From Halobacillus kuroshimensis DSM 18393 (lineage in GTDB: Bacteria; Bacillota; Bacilli; Bacillales; Halobacillaceae), in contig NZ_AUDY01000014.1 of the NCBI RefSeq assembly GCF_000425705.1, forward strand, positions 124,001 through 188,000: a stretch of 64,000 nucleotides of DNA, written 5' to 3'. Positions 35,721 through 44,022 of this stretch are shown in pieces (position 1 is the first letter of the stretch; the number at the start of each line of letters is the position of its first letter). The notes below the pieces were generated by a model, which was not told the DNA's origin, did no database searches, and saw only the letters and a list, made by a program, of their open reading frames with translations. The position numbers and the translations under genes were made by a program.

Positions 35721-35966
35721 TTGAATAAGATTGAGCGAATAATGAAGCCCATTCATATAGGGTTCACAACATTATGTTTGATTTATTTACTTTTAATATT
35801 TATCACTGATATAGTTTTATCTCCACCAATTCTTTTTGCCTTTTTCATTGTCATTCCGTTGGGTAGGGCAAGTTTCCGACAAAGTGAAGGCCATAAAATT
35901 GATGCTATTGCCTCTCTTGGTTTGAGTTTGTTTTCCTTGGCAGCACTCGTTATTTCTTTAATTTAA
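35721..35966 (+). CDS. Small two- or three-helix membrane protein
   Basis: An 81-residue hydrophobic protein with helices at about 14-33, 37-50 and 64-81 and a short basic loop (GRASFRQSEGHKID). The start is TTG after AGGGGG. The surrounding DNA is clearly more A/T-rich than its neighbours, and no family is recognised, so it may be a recent arrival. The 235 bp before it show no other gene. A terminator follows directly. Confidence 0.6.
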   Translation: MNKIERIMKPIHIGFTTLCLIYLLLIFITDIVLSPPILFAFFIVIPLGRASFRQSEGHKIDAIASLGLSLFSLAALVISLI

Positions 35967-35967
35967 A

Positions 35968-36005
35968 AAGGACGCCTTTCCATTGAATGAAGGGCGTCCT
36001 TCTTT
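35968..36005 (+). terminator. Rho-independent terminator
   Basis: AAGGACGCC pairs, with one G-T, with GGGCGTCCTT across about 13 bases, followed by CTTTT. Confidence 0.75.
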
Positions 36006-36030
36006 TCATCTCATCATTTGAACAGATCAA

Positions 36031-36151
36031 GTGGAGTGTTCGGTGGTGACGCCTGCGGGAAAAGCGCGAGACGAAGATCCACTTGGACAGATGGTCTTCC
36101 TGTCCAAGTTAGCTGAGGCCGTGCCCGCGGCAAGCATCCACCGATAAACGG
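36031..36151 (+). repeat. Mosaic intergenic repeat, copy A
   Basis: The longest of three related copies in the window. The left part reads GTGTTCGGTGGTGACGCCTG, the right part AGCTGAGGCCGTGCCCGCGG then AAGCATCCACCGAT. Between them lies a hairpin, ACTTGGACAG (36081-36090) with CTGTCCAAGT (36100-36109). It lies between a small membrane gene and lytH. The pattern resembles dispersed non-coding repeats common in this family. Confidence 0.8.
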
Positions 36152-36180
36152 AACATGGTCATCCACAAGAGGTGCTTTTT

Positions 36181-37125
36181 TTATTCTGCCATCCGTTCCC
36201 ATCGTCTTAAAAATGGATAGGGATCGAAGGACCATTCATTCTTCCCATTATCCTGGTACATCCCGTAGTGCAGGTGCGGTGGAAACTTACCGGACGTTCC
36301 CGGCGGCCCGTAACCCGAGGCACCAACGGCTCCGATAACATCGCCAGGTTGAACGACATCGCCCACTTTAATCTCTTTGGAAAAGTTCTGCAGATGGGCG
36401 TAATAGTGATAGATGTTGTAAATATCGCGGATGCCGATACGCCAGCCTCCATACGTATTCCATCCCTTCATTTCGACGACGCCGTACGTCGTGGATTTGA
36501 CAGGAACTCCGTAGCCGGCAAAGATATCGGTCCCTTCATGAATCCTCCGTCCTCCAAATCCCCGCGCATCTCCCCATGTGCTCCGGTAACTGTAGTTGTA
36601 CTGTTTAGGAAGAGGGAAATCCCGGTTCGTTAAATGCACCGTTTTGAACTTACGGAAAACTTCAGCGGAATGCATAATCGTCTGAACCGTCAAATCCCGC
36701 TTATAGTATTGAAATAATGCAATTTTGATATCATCTTCTGTGGTTCCGAACGATTTTATATACCGGCCGAGCGACCATAGTACGTCCTCATCGTTATGGA
36801 TGTCTGCTTTATCATCACCATTGCCGTCTGACCCCCATCCATTGGGAGAGACTGCAGAAGGGAAAGCGTCAGAGGAGCCTGACCAGAACACCGGATCAAA
36901 TTCGATAGCTGTAACCCGGCCTTCATCAGGATCATCGTGTACCTGACGCTCATACTGGTCGACAGCCGCAAGATATTCCCATGGGATATCGGTAACGGCT
37001 GAAGTTTTTTTATAGAGCGCCATCCGCTCTTGGCTTTCCTTTTCATCCGGGGCTGCATGGATGGTGCCTGTGGAAAAGGAGAGCGCGGCAATTAAGATTC
37101 CTGTAACGAGTGCTGTACCTTTCAT
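36181..37125 (-). CDS. lytH: Sporulation-specific M23 endopeptidase (LytH-like)
   Basis: A 314-residue exported protein. The signal peptide ends near AAP (about residue 25). A helical domain follows, in which PWEYLAAVDQYER recalls lysozyme-like folds. The C-terminal peptidase M23 domain has the zinc ligands in GRRIHEGTDIF (HxxxD) and PPHLHYGMY (HxH). In B. subtilis LytH cuts L-Ala-D-Glu links to leave single L-Ala side chains in the spore cortex. The start follows AGGTGAG. It sits next to yutC, as in B. subtilis, but is separated from yunB by the transporter block. Confidence 0.87.
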   Translation of the reverse strand: MKGTALVTGILIAALSFSTGTIHAAPDEKESQERMALYKKTSAVTDIPWEYLAAVDQYERQVHDDPDEGRVTAIEFDPVFWSGSSDAFPSAVSPNGWGSDGNGDDKADIHNDEDVLWSLGRYIKSFGTTEDDIKIALFQYYKRDLTVQTIMHSAEVFRKFKTVHLTNRDFPLPKQYNYSYRSTWGDARGFGGRRIHEGTDIFAGYGVPVKSTTYGVVEMKGWNTYGGWRIGIRDIYNIYHYYAHLQNFSKEIKVGDVVQPGDVIGAVGASGYGPPGTSGKFPPHLHYGMYQDNGKNEWSFDPYPFLRRWERMAE

Positions 37126-37199
37126 ATTCTCACCTACAACAAATTGATACTCTTAGGATGAACAAAGGATCATCAGGTATGAATGGTAAATTCATGAGG

Positions 37200-37823
37200 C
37201 TAATTTTCCATCCCGGTTTCTGCTTCTGTATTCGTATTCGGCCCTACATTCGGCTGATTTGGATTGGTTTCATCCACTTTTCCTTGAGGGGACTGCTTCA
37301 TTTTTTTAATGATGCTGCTGATGGTACTGTTGTATCCTTCATCATAGACGGTGGAGTTGCTCAGGCTTTGGATATCTCCAAAGGAAGCGGGATTATCGGA
37401 CACATAGACATGGTAAAAACTCGGGACAAGAGAATAGGCGGTCTTTTGAACCATGTCTGCGGCTGTTTGGCGGTCAGTGTCATCCGCGCGCTTATAGGCA
37501 ACAAGCACTTCGTTGTCCGTTACAGCTGTTGCTACGTCATCAAACTGATCGTATCGTAAAATCATGCGGGAAATCATGTCCGCCATCTGCTCTCTGTTCA
37601 CTTTAATCTGACGGTTTCTTTCCTCGTCCTGGTCCAGTTGGTTTTTCTCGAAGCGCACATAGCCGACCTGGCCGTCTTTCGGTTCGGTATTGTATCCGTC
37701 CATAGCATTTCCGCTGAGTGTATCACCGTCCATTAATTGTTGAGCTTCTTCTTCCTTCGTCTCCTGGCATCCGGCTAGAAGACCGCAGAGGAGAAGAGTG
37801 GTAGCAATTTGTTTGAGCTTCAT
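37200..37823 (-). CDS. yutC: YhcN/YlaJ-family sporulation lipoprotein (YutC)
   Basis: A 207-residue lipoprotein with lipobox LLAGC (Cys about 14) and the YhcN/YlaJ domain: REQMADMISRMILRYDQFDDVATAVTDNEVLVAYK, then AADMVQKTAYSLVPSFYHVYVSDNP (both given by position and partial motif: about 80-115 and 122-146). An Asn/Pro-rich tail follows. Family members coat forespores or germination machinery. ATG 37823 follows AAGGAGG; an in-frame ATG 111 bases upstream is rejected. It shares the minus strand with lytH but probably has its own promoter. Confidence 0.85.
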   Translation of the reverse strand: MKLKQIATTLLLCGLLAGCQETKEEEAQQLMDGDTLSGNAMDGYNTEPKDGQVGYVRFEKNQLDQDEERNRQIKVNREQMADMISRMILRYDQFDDVATAVTDNEVLVAYKRADDTDRQTAADMVQKTAYSLVPSFYHVYVSDNPASFGDIQSLSNSTVYDEGYNSTISSIIKKMKQSPQGKVDETNPNQPNVGPNTNTEAETGMEN

Positions 37824-37959
37824 GATAGATCCTCCTTGGCATATGGGTGTATTTTTATGGTGGGCACTTTTATTGGAAACATACCTGTTCATTTTTTCAG
37901 GACGTTTCCTTCCTGTTGGAAAAATGTGATACACTAATGGGTAGATAGAGGTGATGGAT

Positions 37960-38235
37960 GTGATTGAAATTTCAGGTAAAACGTTTGATATTCTGGAGAA
38001 TCACCAGGAGGGCTTTCAACAGGAAGAAGTGGAAGGCCGCTTCAGCGACATATTGAATAAATACGATTTTATCGTAGGGGACTGGGGATATGGTCAGCTC
38101 CGTCTGAAGGGATTTTACGATGATCAGAATTCCAAGGCGACCTTCGATACAAAAATCAGCACTTTGGAAGATTACTTATATGAATACTGCAATTTTGGCT
38201 GTGCTTATTTTGTTCTTAAGCGGATCCGACAGTAA
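37960..38235 (+). CDS. yutD: YutD family protein
   Basis: A 91-residue acidic cytoplasmic protein (DUF1027). The core is FSDILNKYDFIVGDWGYGQL, followed by RLKGFY and YLYEYCNFGCAYFVLK. The start is set at GTG 37960, because GAGGTGAT at 37948-37955 is then at the right distance, while ATG 37954 would overlap its own site. The function is unknown. Terminator at 38239. Confidence 0.82.
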   Translation: MIEISGKTFDILENHQEGFQQEEVEGRFSDILNKYDFIVGDWGYGQLRLKGFYDDQNSKATFDTKISTLEDYLYEYCNFGCAYFVLKRIRQ

Positions 38236-38238
38236 AAC

Positions 38239-38272
38239 CGGCGTGTTTCCAAAACACACGCCGTTTTTTTTA
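38239..38272 (+). terminator. Terminator after yutD
   Basis: CGGCGTGT pairs with ACACGCCG across a 9-base loop, followed by eight T. Confidence 0.85.
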
Positions 38273-38563
38273 ATGATCTTCCTGAGAGGGTTTTATATCA
38301 GCGTTTGATTCGTCGTGCAGGGGATGGGCTCCATCCTCCTGACGGGGCAGATCCTCATGGAGGGACTTGTATTCGTAATTAAACGCACTGTAATACCTCT
38401 GTTTATTTGTCCAGGGGGAACTTTTCTCATTGGAAACAGGCTCATGCTTATTCCGTGGGGATCCATAGGCTCCTTCCGGAAGCTGTTCCGGGACCAGATA
38501 GTTCCGCTGGGCTTCTACGTTGGCAAAATCGGAATAGTCTTTCTTTTTCTTGTCGCTCATCAT
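38270..38563 (-). CDS. Small hydrophilic cytosolic protein of Bacillaceae
   Basis: A 97-residue very polar protein. Notable blocks are DFANVEAQRNYLVPEQLPEG, AYGSPRNKHEPV, SSPWTNKQRYYSAFNYEY and KSLHEDLPRQEDGAHP. This pattern recalls the short proteins annotated only as cytosolic protein in bacilli. The start follows AAGGAGGTC (ATG 38563). It is 46 bases downstream of the DUF3055 gene on the same strand, so the two probably form an operon. Function unknown. Confidence 0.72.
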   Translation of the reverse strand: MMSDKKKKDYSDFANVEAQRNYLVPEQLPEGAYGSPRNKHEPVSNEKSSPWTNKQRYYSAFNYEYKSLHEDLPRQEDGAHPLHDESNADIKPSQEDH

Positions 38564-38609
38564 ATTTGACCTCCTTATGCTTAGAGTGAGCGTAAGGAAC
38601 GGATTTATG

Positions 38610-38876
38610 CTACAGGAGATATGGAAGATAGTTTCTGAGCTCTTCAGCTTCCATCGCACTCAGCTGGAATAAATGCTCCAGGTATCCGTCCCTGTTGATG
38701 TTTTCTTCATCCAGAAGCCCCTGTCTGTTTTTAGGCAGGTTGATGACGAGAGATTGGTTTTGGAAATACTCTGCTTTCATAATAGCAAGTTCGAACCGAT
38801 GACTGCCTGCGGTAAACGAAACGAACCGTGTGCTTGTATCCTGGGTAACATCTTCTAATAGTGGACGTTGGGACAT
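38610..38876 (-). CDS. DUF3055 (SAV0927-type) family protein
   Basis: An 88-residue protein with the family's order of blocks: TSTRFVSFTAGSHRFELAIM, SLVINLPKNRQGLL, GYLEHLF and EAEELRNYLPYLL. Function unknown; it is widespread in Firmicutes. The start follows AAAGGAG. First gene of a likely two-gene unit with the small cytosolic protein. Confidence 0.8.
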   Translation of the reverse strand: MSQRPLLEDVTQDTSTRFVSFTAGSHRFELAIMKAEYFQNQSLVINLPKNRQGLLDEENINRDGYLEHLFQLSAMEAEELRNYLPYLL

Positions 38877-39010
38877 CCTTTACACTCCTTTTGTTCGTGC
38901 TCTTCTGCATAGTTATCAGGTAGTATATCCAATACGCTGGAATTTATCGACCGAAAATAGTTGTGGTATGATAACGGTAGCATGGACTTTATCAGTCAGG
39001 AGGGTTTTAC

Positions 39011-39466
39011 ATGTATTTTGTGGATCGGGAAAAAATTGAAAAGATCTTATCTTATATGGAAACGATACAAGCAGAAGTGAGAAAGCAGGGGTTTTCCACA
39101 TTCCGGGAGAAGCTTGTACTGGAGCGTTTGACACACCTTATTGTCGAGGCTGTATTAGATGTCGGCAATATGATGATTGATGGTTTTATTATGCGCGATC
39201 CGGGCAGTTATGATGATATTATCGATATCTTACTTGATGAAAAGGTTCTTCCTGCTGAACATGAGGAAGCATTTAAACAGTTCATTCAATTAAGGAAGAT
39301 GATCGTCCACGAATATACGGAGGTGGATCATGAGTCTGTCGAACGTGCATGGACGACGTATCAACAGGCACTGGAAGCTTTCCCTGAGCGGATCCGCATG
39401 TACCTCGATCACGAACTGGGTCCTGTATCCGCTTTTTCAAAAACCACTACGAAAGGGGAAGACTGA
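39011..39466 (+). CDS. yutE: HepT-like DUF86 protein (YutE)
   Basis: A 151-residue helical protein of the DUF86/HepT fold. The Rx4HxY motif RKMIVHEY (about residues 96-103) marks the HEPN ribonuclease centre of HepT toxins. The usual partner, an MntA nucleotidyltransferase antitoxin, is absent, and the gene is fused in an operon with a HAD phosphatase, as in B. subtilis yutE-yutF. It may therefore be a domesticated HEPN protein. The start follows GGAGGG. Overlaps yutF by one base. Confidence 0.82.
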   Translation: MYFVDREKIEKILSYMETIQAEVRKQGFSTFREKLVLERLTHLIVEAVLDVGNMMIDGFIMRDPGSYDDIIDILLDEKVLPAEHEEAFKQFIQLRKMIVHEYTEVDHESVERAWTTYQQALEAFPERIRMYLDHELGPVSAFSKTTTKGED

Positions 39467-40242
39467 TGAAACATTATCAGGGGTACCTGGTGGATTTGGA
39501 TGGGACGATGTATAAAGGGGAAGCGGCCGTGGACGGGGCTTCTCACTTTATTGACCATCTCATCGGTCTTCAGGTCCCTTTTTTATTTTTGACTAATAAT
39601 TCCTCCCGTACGCAGGATCAGATTGCAGCGAAATTGAACAAGCTTGGTGTGAAAGCCCGGCCTGATCAAGTGTATACAAGCAGTTTAGCAACGGCTGACT
39701 TCATTAAGGAGAAGAAGGAGCAGGCACGAGTGTATGTAATTGGGGAGGAAGGTCTTCATAAGGCTCTTACAGACCGGGGGCATACCCTTGTGGAGGAGGG
39801 TGCAGATTTTGTAGTCATCGGCATCGACCGGGAAATTTCCTATACCAAGCTTGCCCGCGCCTGCCTCGAAGTGAGGAAGGGAGCCGGTTTTGTGAGTACG
39901 AACAGCGACACAGCCATTCCGACAGATAAGGGGATGCTTCCTGGAAACGGAGCCCTGACAAGTGTTATTGCTGTCAGTACGGGGGTGGATCCCACCTTTG
40001 TCGGTAAGCCGGAGCCGATCATTATGGAGCGGGCTTTGAAGGAGCTGCAGCTTCAGGCGGACCACGTATTGATGGTGGGCGACAACTATCACACCGATAT
40101 CCTCGCCGGCATGAAAGCAGGGGTGGACACATTGATGGTGGAAACCGGATTGAGCTCATTTCATGAGATAGAAGCTCATACCCATCAGCCTACCTATAAA
40201 AAGCTGAACCTACACGAGTGGTTAAACGGCCATAAAGGGTAA
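39466..40242 (+). CDS. yutF: HAD-type hydrolase, TIGR01457 (YutF)
   Basis: A 258-residue phosphatase of the NagD/p-nitrophenylphosphatase group. Motif I is VDLDGTMYKG, motif II LFLTNNSSRT, motif III with Lys FVGKPEPIIM, motif IV MVGDNYHTDILAGMKAG. Its likely substrates are nucleotide or sugar phosphates; the true one is unknown. It starts within the stop codon of yutE (TGATG), so the two are coupled. A bidirectional terminator follows. Confidence 0.88.
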   Translation: MKHYQGYLVDLDGTMYKGEAAVDGASHFIDHLIGLQVPFLFLTNNSSRTQDQIAAKLNKLGVKARPDQVYTSSLATADFIKEKKEQARVYVIGEEGLHKALTDRGHTLVEEGADFVVIGIDREISYTKLARACLEVRKGAGFVSTNSDTAIPTDKGMLPGNGALTSVIAVSTGVDPTFVGKPEPIIMERALKELQLQADHVLMVGDNYHTDILAGMKAGVDTLMVETGLSSFHEIEAHTHQPTYKKLNLHEWLNGHKG

Positions 40243-40244
40243 AT

Positions 40245-40286
40245 AAAAATCACCACCTGCTTCATGAAGCAGGTGGTGATTTTTTT
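40245..40286. terminator. Bidirectional terminator between yutF and the membrane-protein gene
   Basis: A 20-bp-scale palindrome, AAAAATCACCACCTGCTTCA with its exact complement, has T-runs in both directions. Confidence 0.92.
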
Positions 40287-41844
40287 ATAAAACGTAAGGG
40301 CCGAAGAAGATGGTGATCAAAGCGACGTGAACGCTGATGAAGTAGGTGATCTGAACAGGGATTGACCAATCTCTTCGTTTTGCACCGGTTTTCAGAATTC
40401 CAAAGGAGATCAGGGCAAAACCAAGGATGAAAATGATCGGACTTCCGGGGAAGCTTAAATAATCAGGTGCCCTGGCGAGGAGCTTTTCTGAGAATAAGGG
40501 ACTGCGCACAAGAATGGCGGCTGCCAGATAAATGGCGATACCCGTGAGCAGAATCCATGTACGGTCCTGGTCCAGCGCGTCTCTTTTAACAAACATTAGA
40601 ATCACAAGGAACAAAAGCGGCCATATATACCAGAACGTCATAATGAGGAGTCCGAAAAAGCTGTAGGAAAGCATCCCCATTGTTTTTCCCAGTGCTCCTA
40701 AAAGGACACGGGAGTTCCATGTGTCAGCCTTCTCAATGATTTCAGGGTTCTGGGATGATAAGAGGAGTTTGTGACTGTCCCCGCCTTTATCAACCCAGAT
40801 TACACTGTTATCTTGAATTTGAACCGGGTGGGTGGACAGATCTGGTGTGTTGCTTATCCGTGTGATTTCTCCAACCCCGGAAGCACCGAGCGGGGCTTTA
40901 TAAATGTTAAACTGGCTGTTTTCACCGAATCTTGTATTGGTGGCCCCCACCGCTTTAAACAGCAGGGAGGTACCCTCTTTCTGAGGATGCAGACTCATAT
41001 CCGATATTTCTCTGAGAGGCTGCGAAGAAACGGGATCAATAAAGGAAAGGCTGGTGGTCTGTAAAGGTTCTTGAAAGGAAGTGGTTCCGAAATAATAATG
41101 GTTTTCCATCTGACCAGAAGCAGATTGTTTCTGAACTGTTGATATAAGCACAGCGGCTTCCTTGTTCTGCACTGTAAACTGGATGTCCTTAATACTTTCA
41201 GAACCGGACGGTACAAAAGCGGCTTCTCCGATCTTTTTCACTTCATTGTCCACGTGTTCAAAGAAGTGCAAGTGACGGCCTTTCTCATCTGTGTACTCTT
41301 CCATAAGGTAAGTTCCTTCATCCGTCTCTGCCGTTCCCACCTTGGAATCATTGGAGGTGAGTGTCATCAGCTTGCTGCTTTCATAATTGGTTGGATCTAT
41401 GGCGTAAAGGGCGGGCCCTTTTTGAAAAAACGCAGCTGAGGATGTGGGAATAAAGCCGTCAATATCCGTCAGTTTTTCTTCTGTATCTCCGCGGTATAAG
41501 CTGTAGTAATCAGAATAGAGGAGTTTGTCATCTTCTATGTAAAAGCTTGTAAACTTATCCACGGGAATCGAGTAGTGCTGCTCATCCGTTTCTGTGTAGT
41601 TGTCATCATAGGTATGTTGGGTAATCCCACTGTCGGTAAGATAGGAAATCCGCACGCCATCTTTTGATTTCTGAATACGAGGCTGTTTAACCGCGGCGGT
41701 TTCCCCAACCTCCCAATCTCTGCTCCAATCCTGATCGGCAGGTTCCGTAACTTCCTGGTAATTTTCAAAAAATAAAAGCATAATACCTGCTGCAATGATG
41801 ATCAGCGGCAGGATCCATACAAGTTTTAAATGCAGCGTCTTCAC
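40285..41844 (-). CDS. Large unknown membrane protein with an extracytoplasmic repeat domain
   Basis: A 519-residue protein. One N-terminal helix (about 7-27) is followed by about 360 residues of mainly beta-type, polar sequence outside the cell, with recurring Y-x-D and strand-turn patterns (FTSFYIEDDKLLYSDYYSLY, FFQKGPALYAIDP, NSVIWVDKGGDSHKLLL). This could be a beta-propeller. Then come about five C-terminal helices (395-519), one with VKRD in a cytoplasmic loop. I do not recognise the family. The start is GTG with AAGGGGG ahead. It is downstream of yutG on the same strand, though a terminator lies between them. Confidence 0.75.
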   Translation of the reverse strand: MKTLHLKLVWILPLIIIAAGIMLLFFENYQEVTEPADQDWSRDWEVGETAAVKQPRIQKSKDGVRISYLTDSGITQHTYDDNYTETDEQHYSIPVDKFTSFYIEDDKLLYSDYYSLYRGDTEEKLTDIDGFIPTSSAAFFQKGPALYAIDPTNYESSKLMTLTSNDSKVGTAETDEGTYLMEEYTDEKGRHLHFFEHVDNEVKKIGEAAFVPSGSESIKDIQFTVQNKEAAVLISTVQKQSASGQMENHYYFGTTSFQEPLQTTSLSFIDPVSSQPLREISDMSLHPQKEGTSLLFKAVGATNTRFGENSQFNIYKAPLGASGVGEITRISNTPDLSTHPVQIQDNSVIWVDKGGDSHKLLLSSQNPEIIEKADTWNSRVLLGALGKTMGMLSYSFFGLLIMTFWYIWPLLFLVILMFVKRDALDQDRTWILLTGIAIYLAAAILVRSPLFSEKLLARAPDYLSFPGSPIIFILGFALISFGILKTGAKRRDWSIPVQITYFISVHVALITIFFGPYVL

Positions 41845-41903
41845 GTTATCCGCCCCCTTTTCTATGTATACGTAGTGGAGAGCGGTGAAGTTTCATTGGA
41901 TTA

Positions 41904-41931
41904 CAAAAAACACCAGGCAGCTGCCTGGTGT
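41904..41931 (-). terminator. Terminator of yutG (minus strand)
   Basis: ACACCAGGCAG pairs with CTGCCTGGTGT. Read on the minus strand it is followed by TTTTTT. Confidence 0.85.
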
Positions 41932-41940
41932 GGGTACGTT

Positions 41941-42453
41941 CTATTCGTCATCTTCGTCGTCGCCTACAATGCTGTGGGCCAGCCGGCTGGAAGCAGCTGC
42001 TGCAATGGCTCCTACAATATCATCGAGGAATGTATGGCATTCGCCGGAAGATTTATCATTCAGTTTCTGGAGAATTCCAGGTTTCTGCTTATCAATATAG
42101 CCGTAGTTGGTAAATCCGATCGATCCGTACACATTGACGATGGAAAAAGCAATGATTTCATCGATTCCATACAGGCTTTCGTCCACTTCGATGGTGGACT
42201 GAAGCGGCTCTGTAAGCATTTTCTTTTCGGCCAGGCGGTCCATCTCGATTCCTGTGATCACAGCGTTCTGGACTTCCCGTTTGGTGAGGACCTTGTTTAC
42301 ATTGAACCGGCACTCATCCATCGATAGGTCATCATGGTATTTCGACTGCAGATAATAAACAAGATCGGCGATATCGTCGATGGTGACGCCTCTTTCTGTC
42401 AGCCATTCCCGTGCGGTTTTTTCAAGACTGGATACTTTCTTCTCATTTGCCAT
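41941..42453 (-). CDS. yutG: Phosphatidylglycerophosphatase A-like protein (YutG)
   Basis: A 170-residue PgpA-family protein. Conserved blocks are GVTIDDIADLVYYLQSKYH, YGIDEIIAFSIVNVYGSIG, FTNYGYIDKQKPGI and the acidic FLDDIVGAIAAA. The acidic residues bind the metal in PgpA, which dephosphorylates phosphatidylglycerophosphate. It lacks the long hydrophobic helices of E. coli PgpA, so it is a soluble or peripheral form. The start follows GGGAGG. Confidence 0.85.
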   Translation of the reverse strand: MANEKKVSSLEKTAREWLTERGVTIDDIADLVYYLQSKYHDDLSMDECRFNVNKVLTKREVQNAVITGIEMDRLAEKKMLTEPLQSTIEVDESLYGIDEIIAFSIVNVYGSIGFTNYGYIDKQKPGILQKLNDKSSGECHTFLDDIVGAIAAAASSRLAHSIVGDDEDDE

Positions 42454-42625
42454 AGCGAACTACCTCCCTGCTCTCTCTTTGGTCGCGATGTTACTATACC
42501 CGCGTTTATTGTTTCACAAACGACTGGTGTTATGTTCATTATATCAAAAGTCCGGGTTCTCCGTGAAAAAACGTGCCCTTTTTCTTATGTGTTACACTGG
42601 AAGAAAAAGGAGTGGAGATGCTGTT

Positions 42626-43594
42626 ATGGGGAAACCGTCAATTTTTATTACCCGCCGTCTGCCGGCAGAAGTTGTTGAACCTTATCAGGAGCAGTTGGAT
42701 ATCGAGATGTGGCCGGAAGAGGATGAAGCCGTCGACAGGGAGACGCTTTTAGCTGAGGCAGGTCGCGTGGACGGGCTGGTAACGATGCTGACCGACCAGG
42801 TGGACGAGGAGCTTCTGGCCGCTGGGAACTCTCTTGGGATTGTTGCCAATATGGCGGTTGGCTACGATAATGTGGATGTGAAAGCTGCAGAGAACATGGG
42901 GACGGCCATCACGAACACCCCGGATGTTTTGACGGAAACGACGGCCGACCTTACGTTCAGTCTGCTCATGGCCGCTGCCCGCCGGATTGTGGAGGCAGGA
43001 AACTATATTAAGGAAGACGCCTGGAACCACTGGTCTCCTTTACTGCTTGCCGGAACAGATGTGCATCATAAAACGATCGGAATCGTAGGTATGGGGCGGA
43101 TAGGAGAAGCCGTGGCGCGGAGAGCCAAAGGTTTTCAAATGGACATTCTTTATCACAACCGCTCCAGAAAAGAGGATGTGGAAGATGAAATCGGCGCGAG
43201 GTATACCTCATTTGATGAGCTCTTGGAGAACGCGGATTATGTGGTCAGCCTGGCTCCATTGACGGATGAAACCCGGCATATGTTCAATGCTGAGGCTTTT
43301 CGAAAGATGAAGGACACCGCAATATTTATCAATGCATCCCGGGGGGCTTTGATGGATGAAAAAGCACTCGAAAAAGCGCTCAGAGACGAGCAGATCGCCG
43401 GTGCCGGTCTTGATGTGTTTGAGGAAGAACCGATCAGAGCGGGCCATCCGCTCGTTTCCATGCCCGGCGTTGTCTGTCTTCCCCATATCGGATCGGCAAC
43501 GAAAGAGACCCGGTATAAGATGATGCGTCTCTGTCTGGATAATGTTGTCCGTTACTTCGAGGAGAAGCCGCTGCTCAGTCCGGTTTCCAGGTAA
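42626..43594 (+). CDS. D-isomer 2-hydroxyacid dehydrogenase (glyoxylate/hydroxypyruvate reductase type)
   Basis: A 322-residue NAD(P)-dependent dehydrogenase. The nucleotide fold is GIVGMGRIGEAVARRAKG; the catalytic Arg is in INASRGALMDEKAL, the Glu in GLDVFEEEP and the His in LPHIGSAT. It reduces glyoxylate, hydroxypyruvate or a related acid. ATG 42626 fits GGAG at eight bases; the much longer in-frame reading from 42380 runs over yutG and lacks a site. Terminator follows. Confidence 0.88.
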   Translation: MGKPSIFITRRLPAEVVEPYQEQLDIEMWPEEDEAVDRETLLAEAGRVDGLVTMLTDQVDEELLAAGNSLGIVANMAVGYDNVDVKAAENMGTAITNTPDVLTETTADLTFSLLMAAARRIVEAGNYIKEDAWNHWSPLLLAGTDVHHKTIGIVGMGRIGEAVARRAKGFQMDILYHNRSRKEDVEDEIGARYTSFDELLENADYVVSLAPLTDETRHMFNAEAFRKMKDTAIFINASRGALMDEKALEKALRDEQIAGAGLDVFEEEPIRAGHPLVSMPGVVCLPHIGSATKETRYKMMRLCLDNVVRYFEEKPLLSPVSR

Positions 43595-43595
43595 A

Positions 43596-43629
43596 AGAAG
43601 CCCGTACACGACAACGTGTACGGGCTTCT
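43596..43629. terminator. Bidirectional terminator
   Basis: AGAAGCCCGTACAC pairs with GTGTACGGGCTTCT across GACAAC, between converging genes. Confidence 0.88.
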
Positions 43630-43640
43630 GATTATCTGAT

Positions 43641-43862
43641 TTAGAAAACCTGCTCCACTTCATAAATGCCAGGGATCTCCTGAGAAAGCGCACGCTCAAT
43701 ACCTGCTTTCAAAGTGATGGTTGAACTTGGGCAGTTCCCGCAGGCACCCATAAGACGCAGACGTACAATACCATCCTCTACATCTACCAGCTCAACGTCT
43801 CCACCGTCACGAAGTAAAAATGGGCGAAGTTTGTTTAGTACTTCTTGAACCTGTTCATGCAT
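43641..43862 (-). CDS. yutI: NifU-domain Fe-S carrier (YutI/NfuA-like)
   Basis: A 73-residue NifU C-terminal domain. [20 protein letters not shown] and the cluster ligands [18 protein letters not shown] (CxxC) are intact. It carries a [4Fe-4S] cluster from Suf to target enzymes. ATG 43862 follows GGGGAAG; the in-frame TTG two codons earlier is possible but less likely. Matches B. subtilis yutI in context. Confidence 0.92.
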   Translation of the reverse strand: MHEQVQEVLNKLRPFLLRDGGDVELVDVEDGIVRLRLMGACGNCPSSTITLKAGIERALSQEIPGIYEVEQVF

Positions 43863-44022
43863 GTTCAATCTTCCCCTTTCTTATAGTATCATTATAAAAC
43901 GAAGTGACGAAAAAATCTATGGTCTCTGCTGATGTTCCTTTGGATTGAGAACTATTATCATTTTATCTTTTTCCGCTTCTTTTGTAAAATGGAAGTACGT
44001 ATAAAAAAGGGGAGAGGGCCTC

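Noticed and set aside
42380-42625. N-terminal extension of the hydroxyacid dehydrogenase
   Set aside because: It would run across the yutG gene on the other strand and lacks a site; the family starts near ATG 42626.
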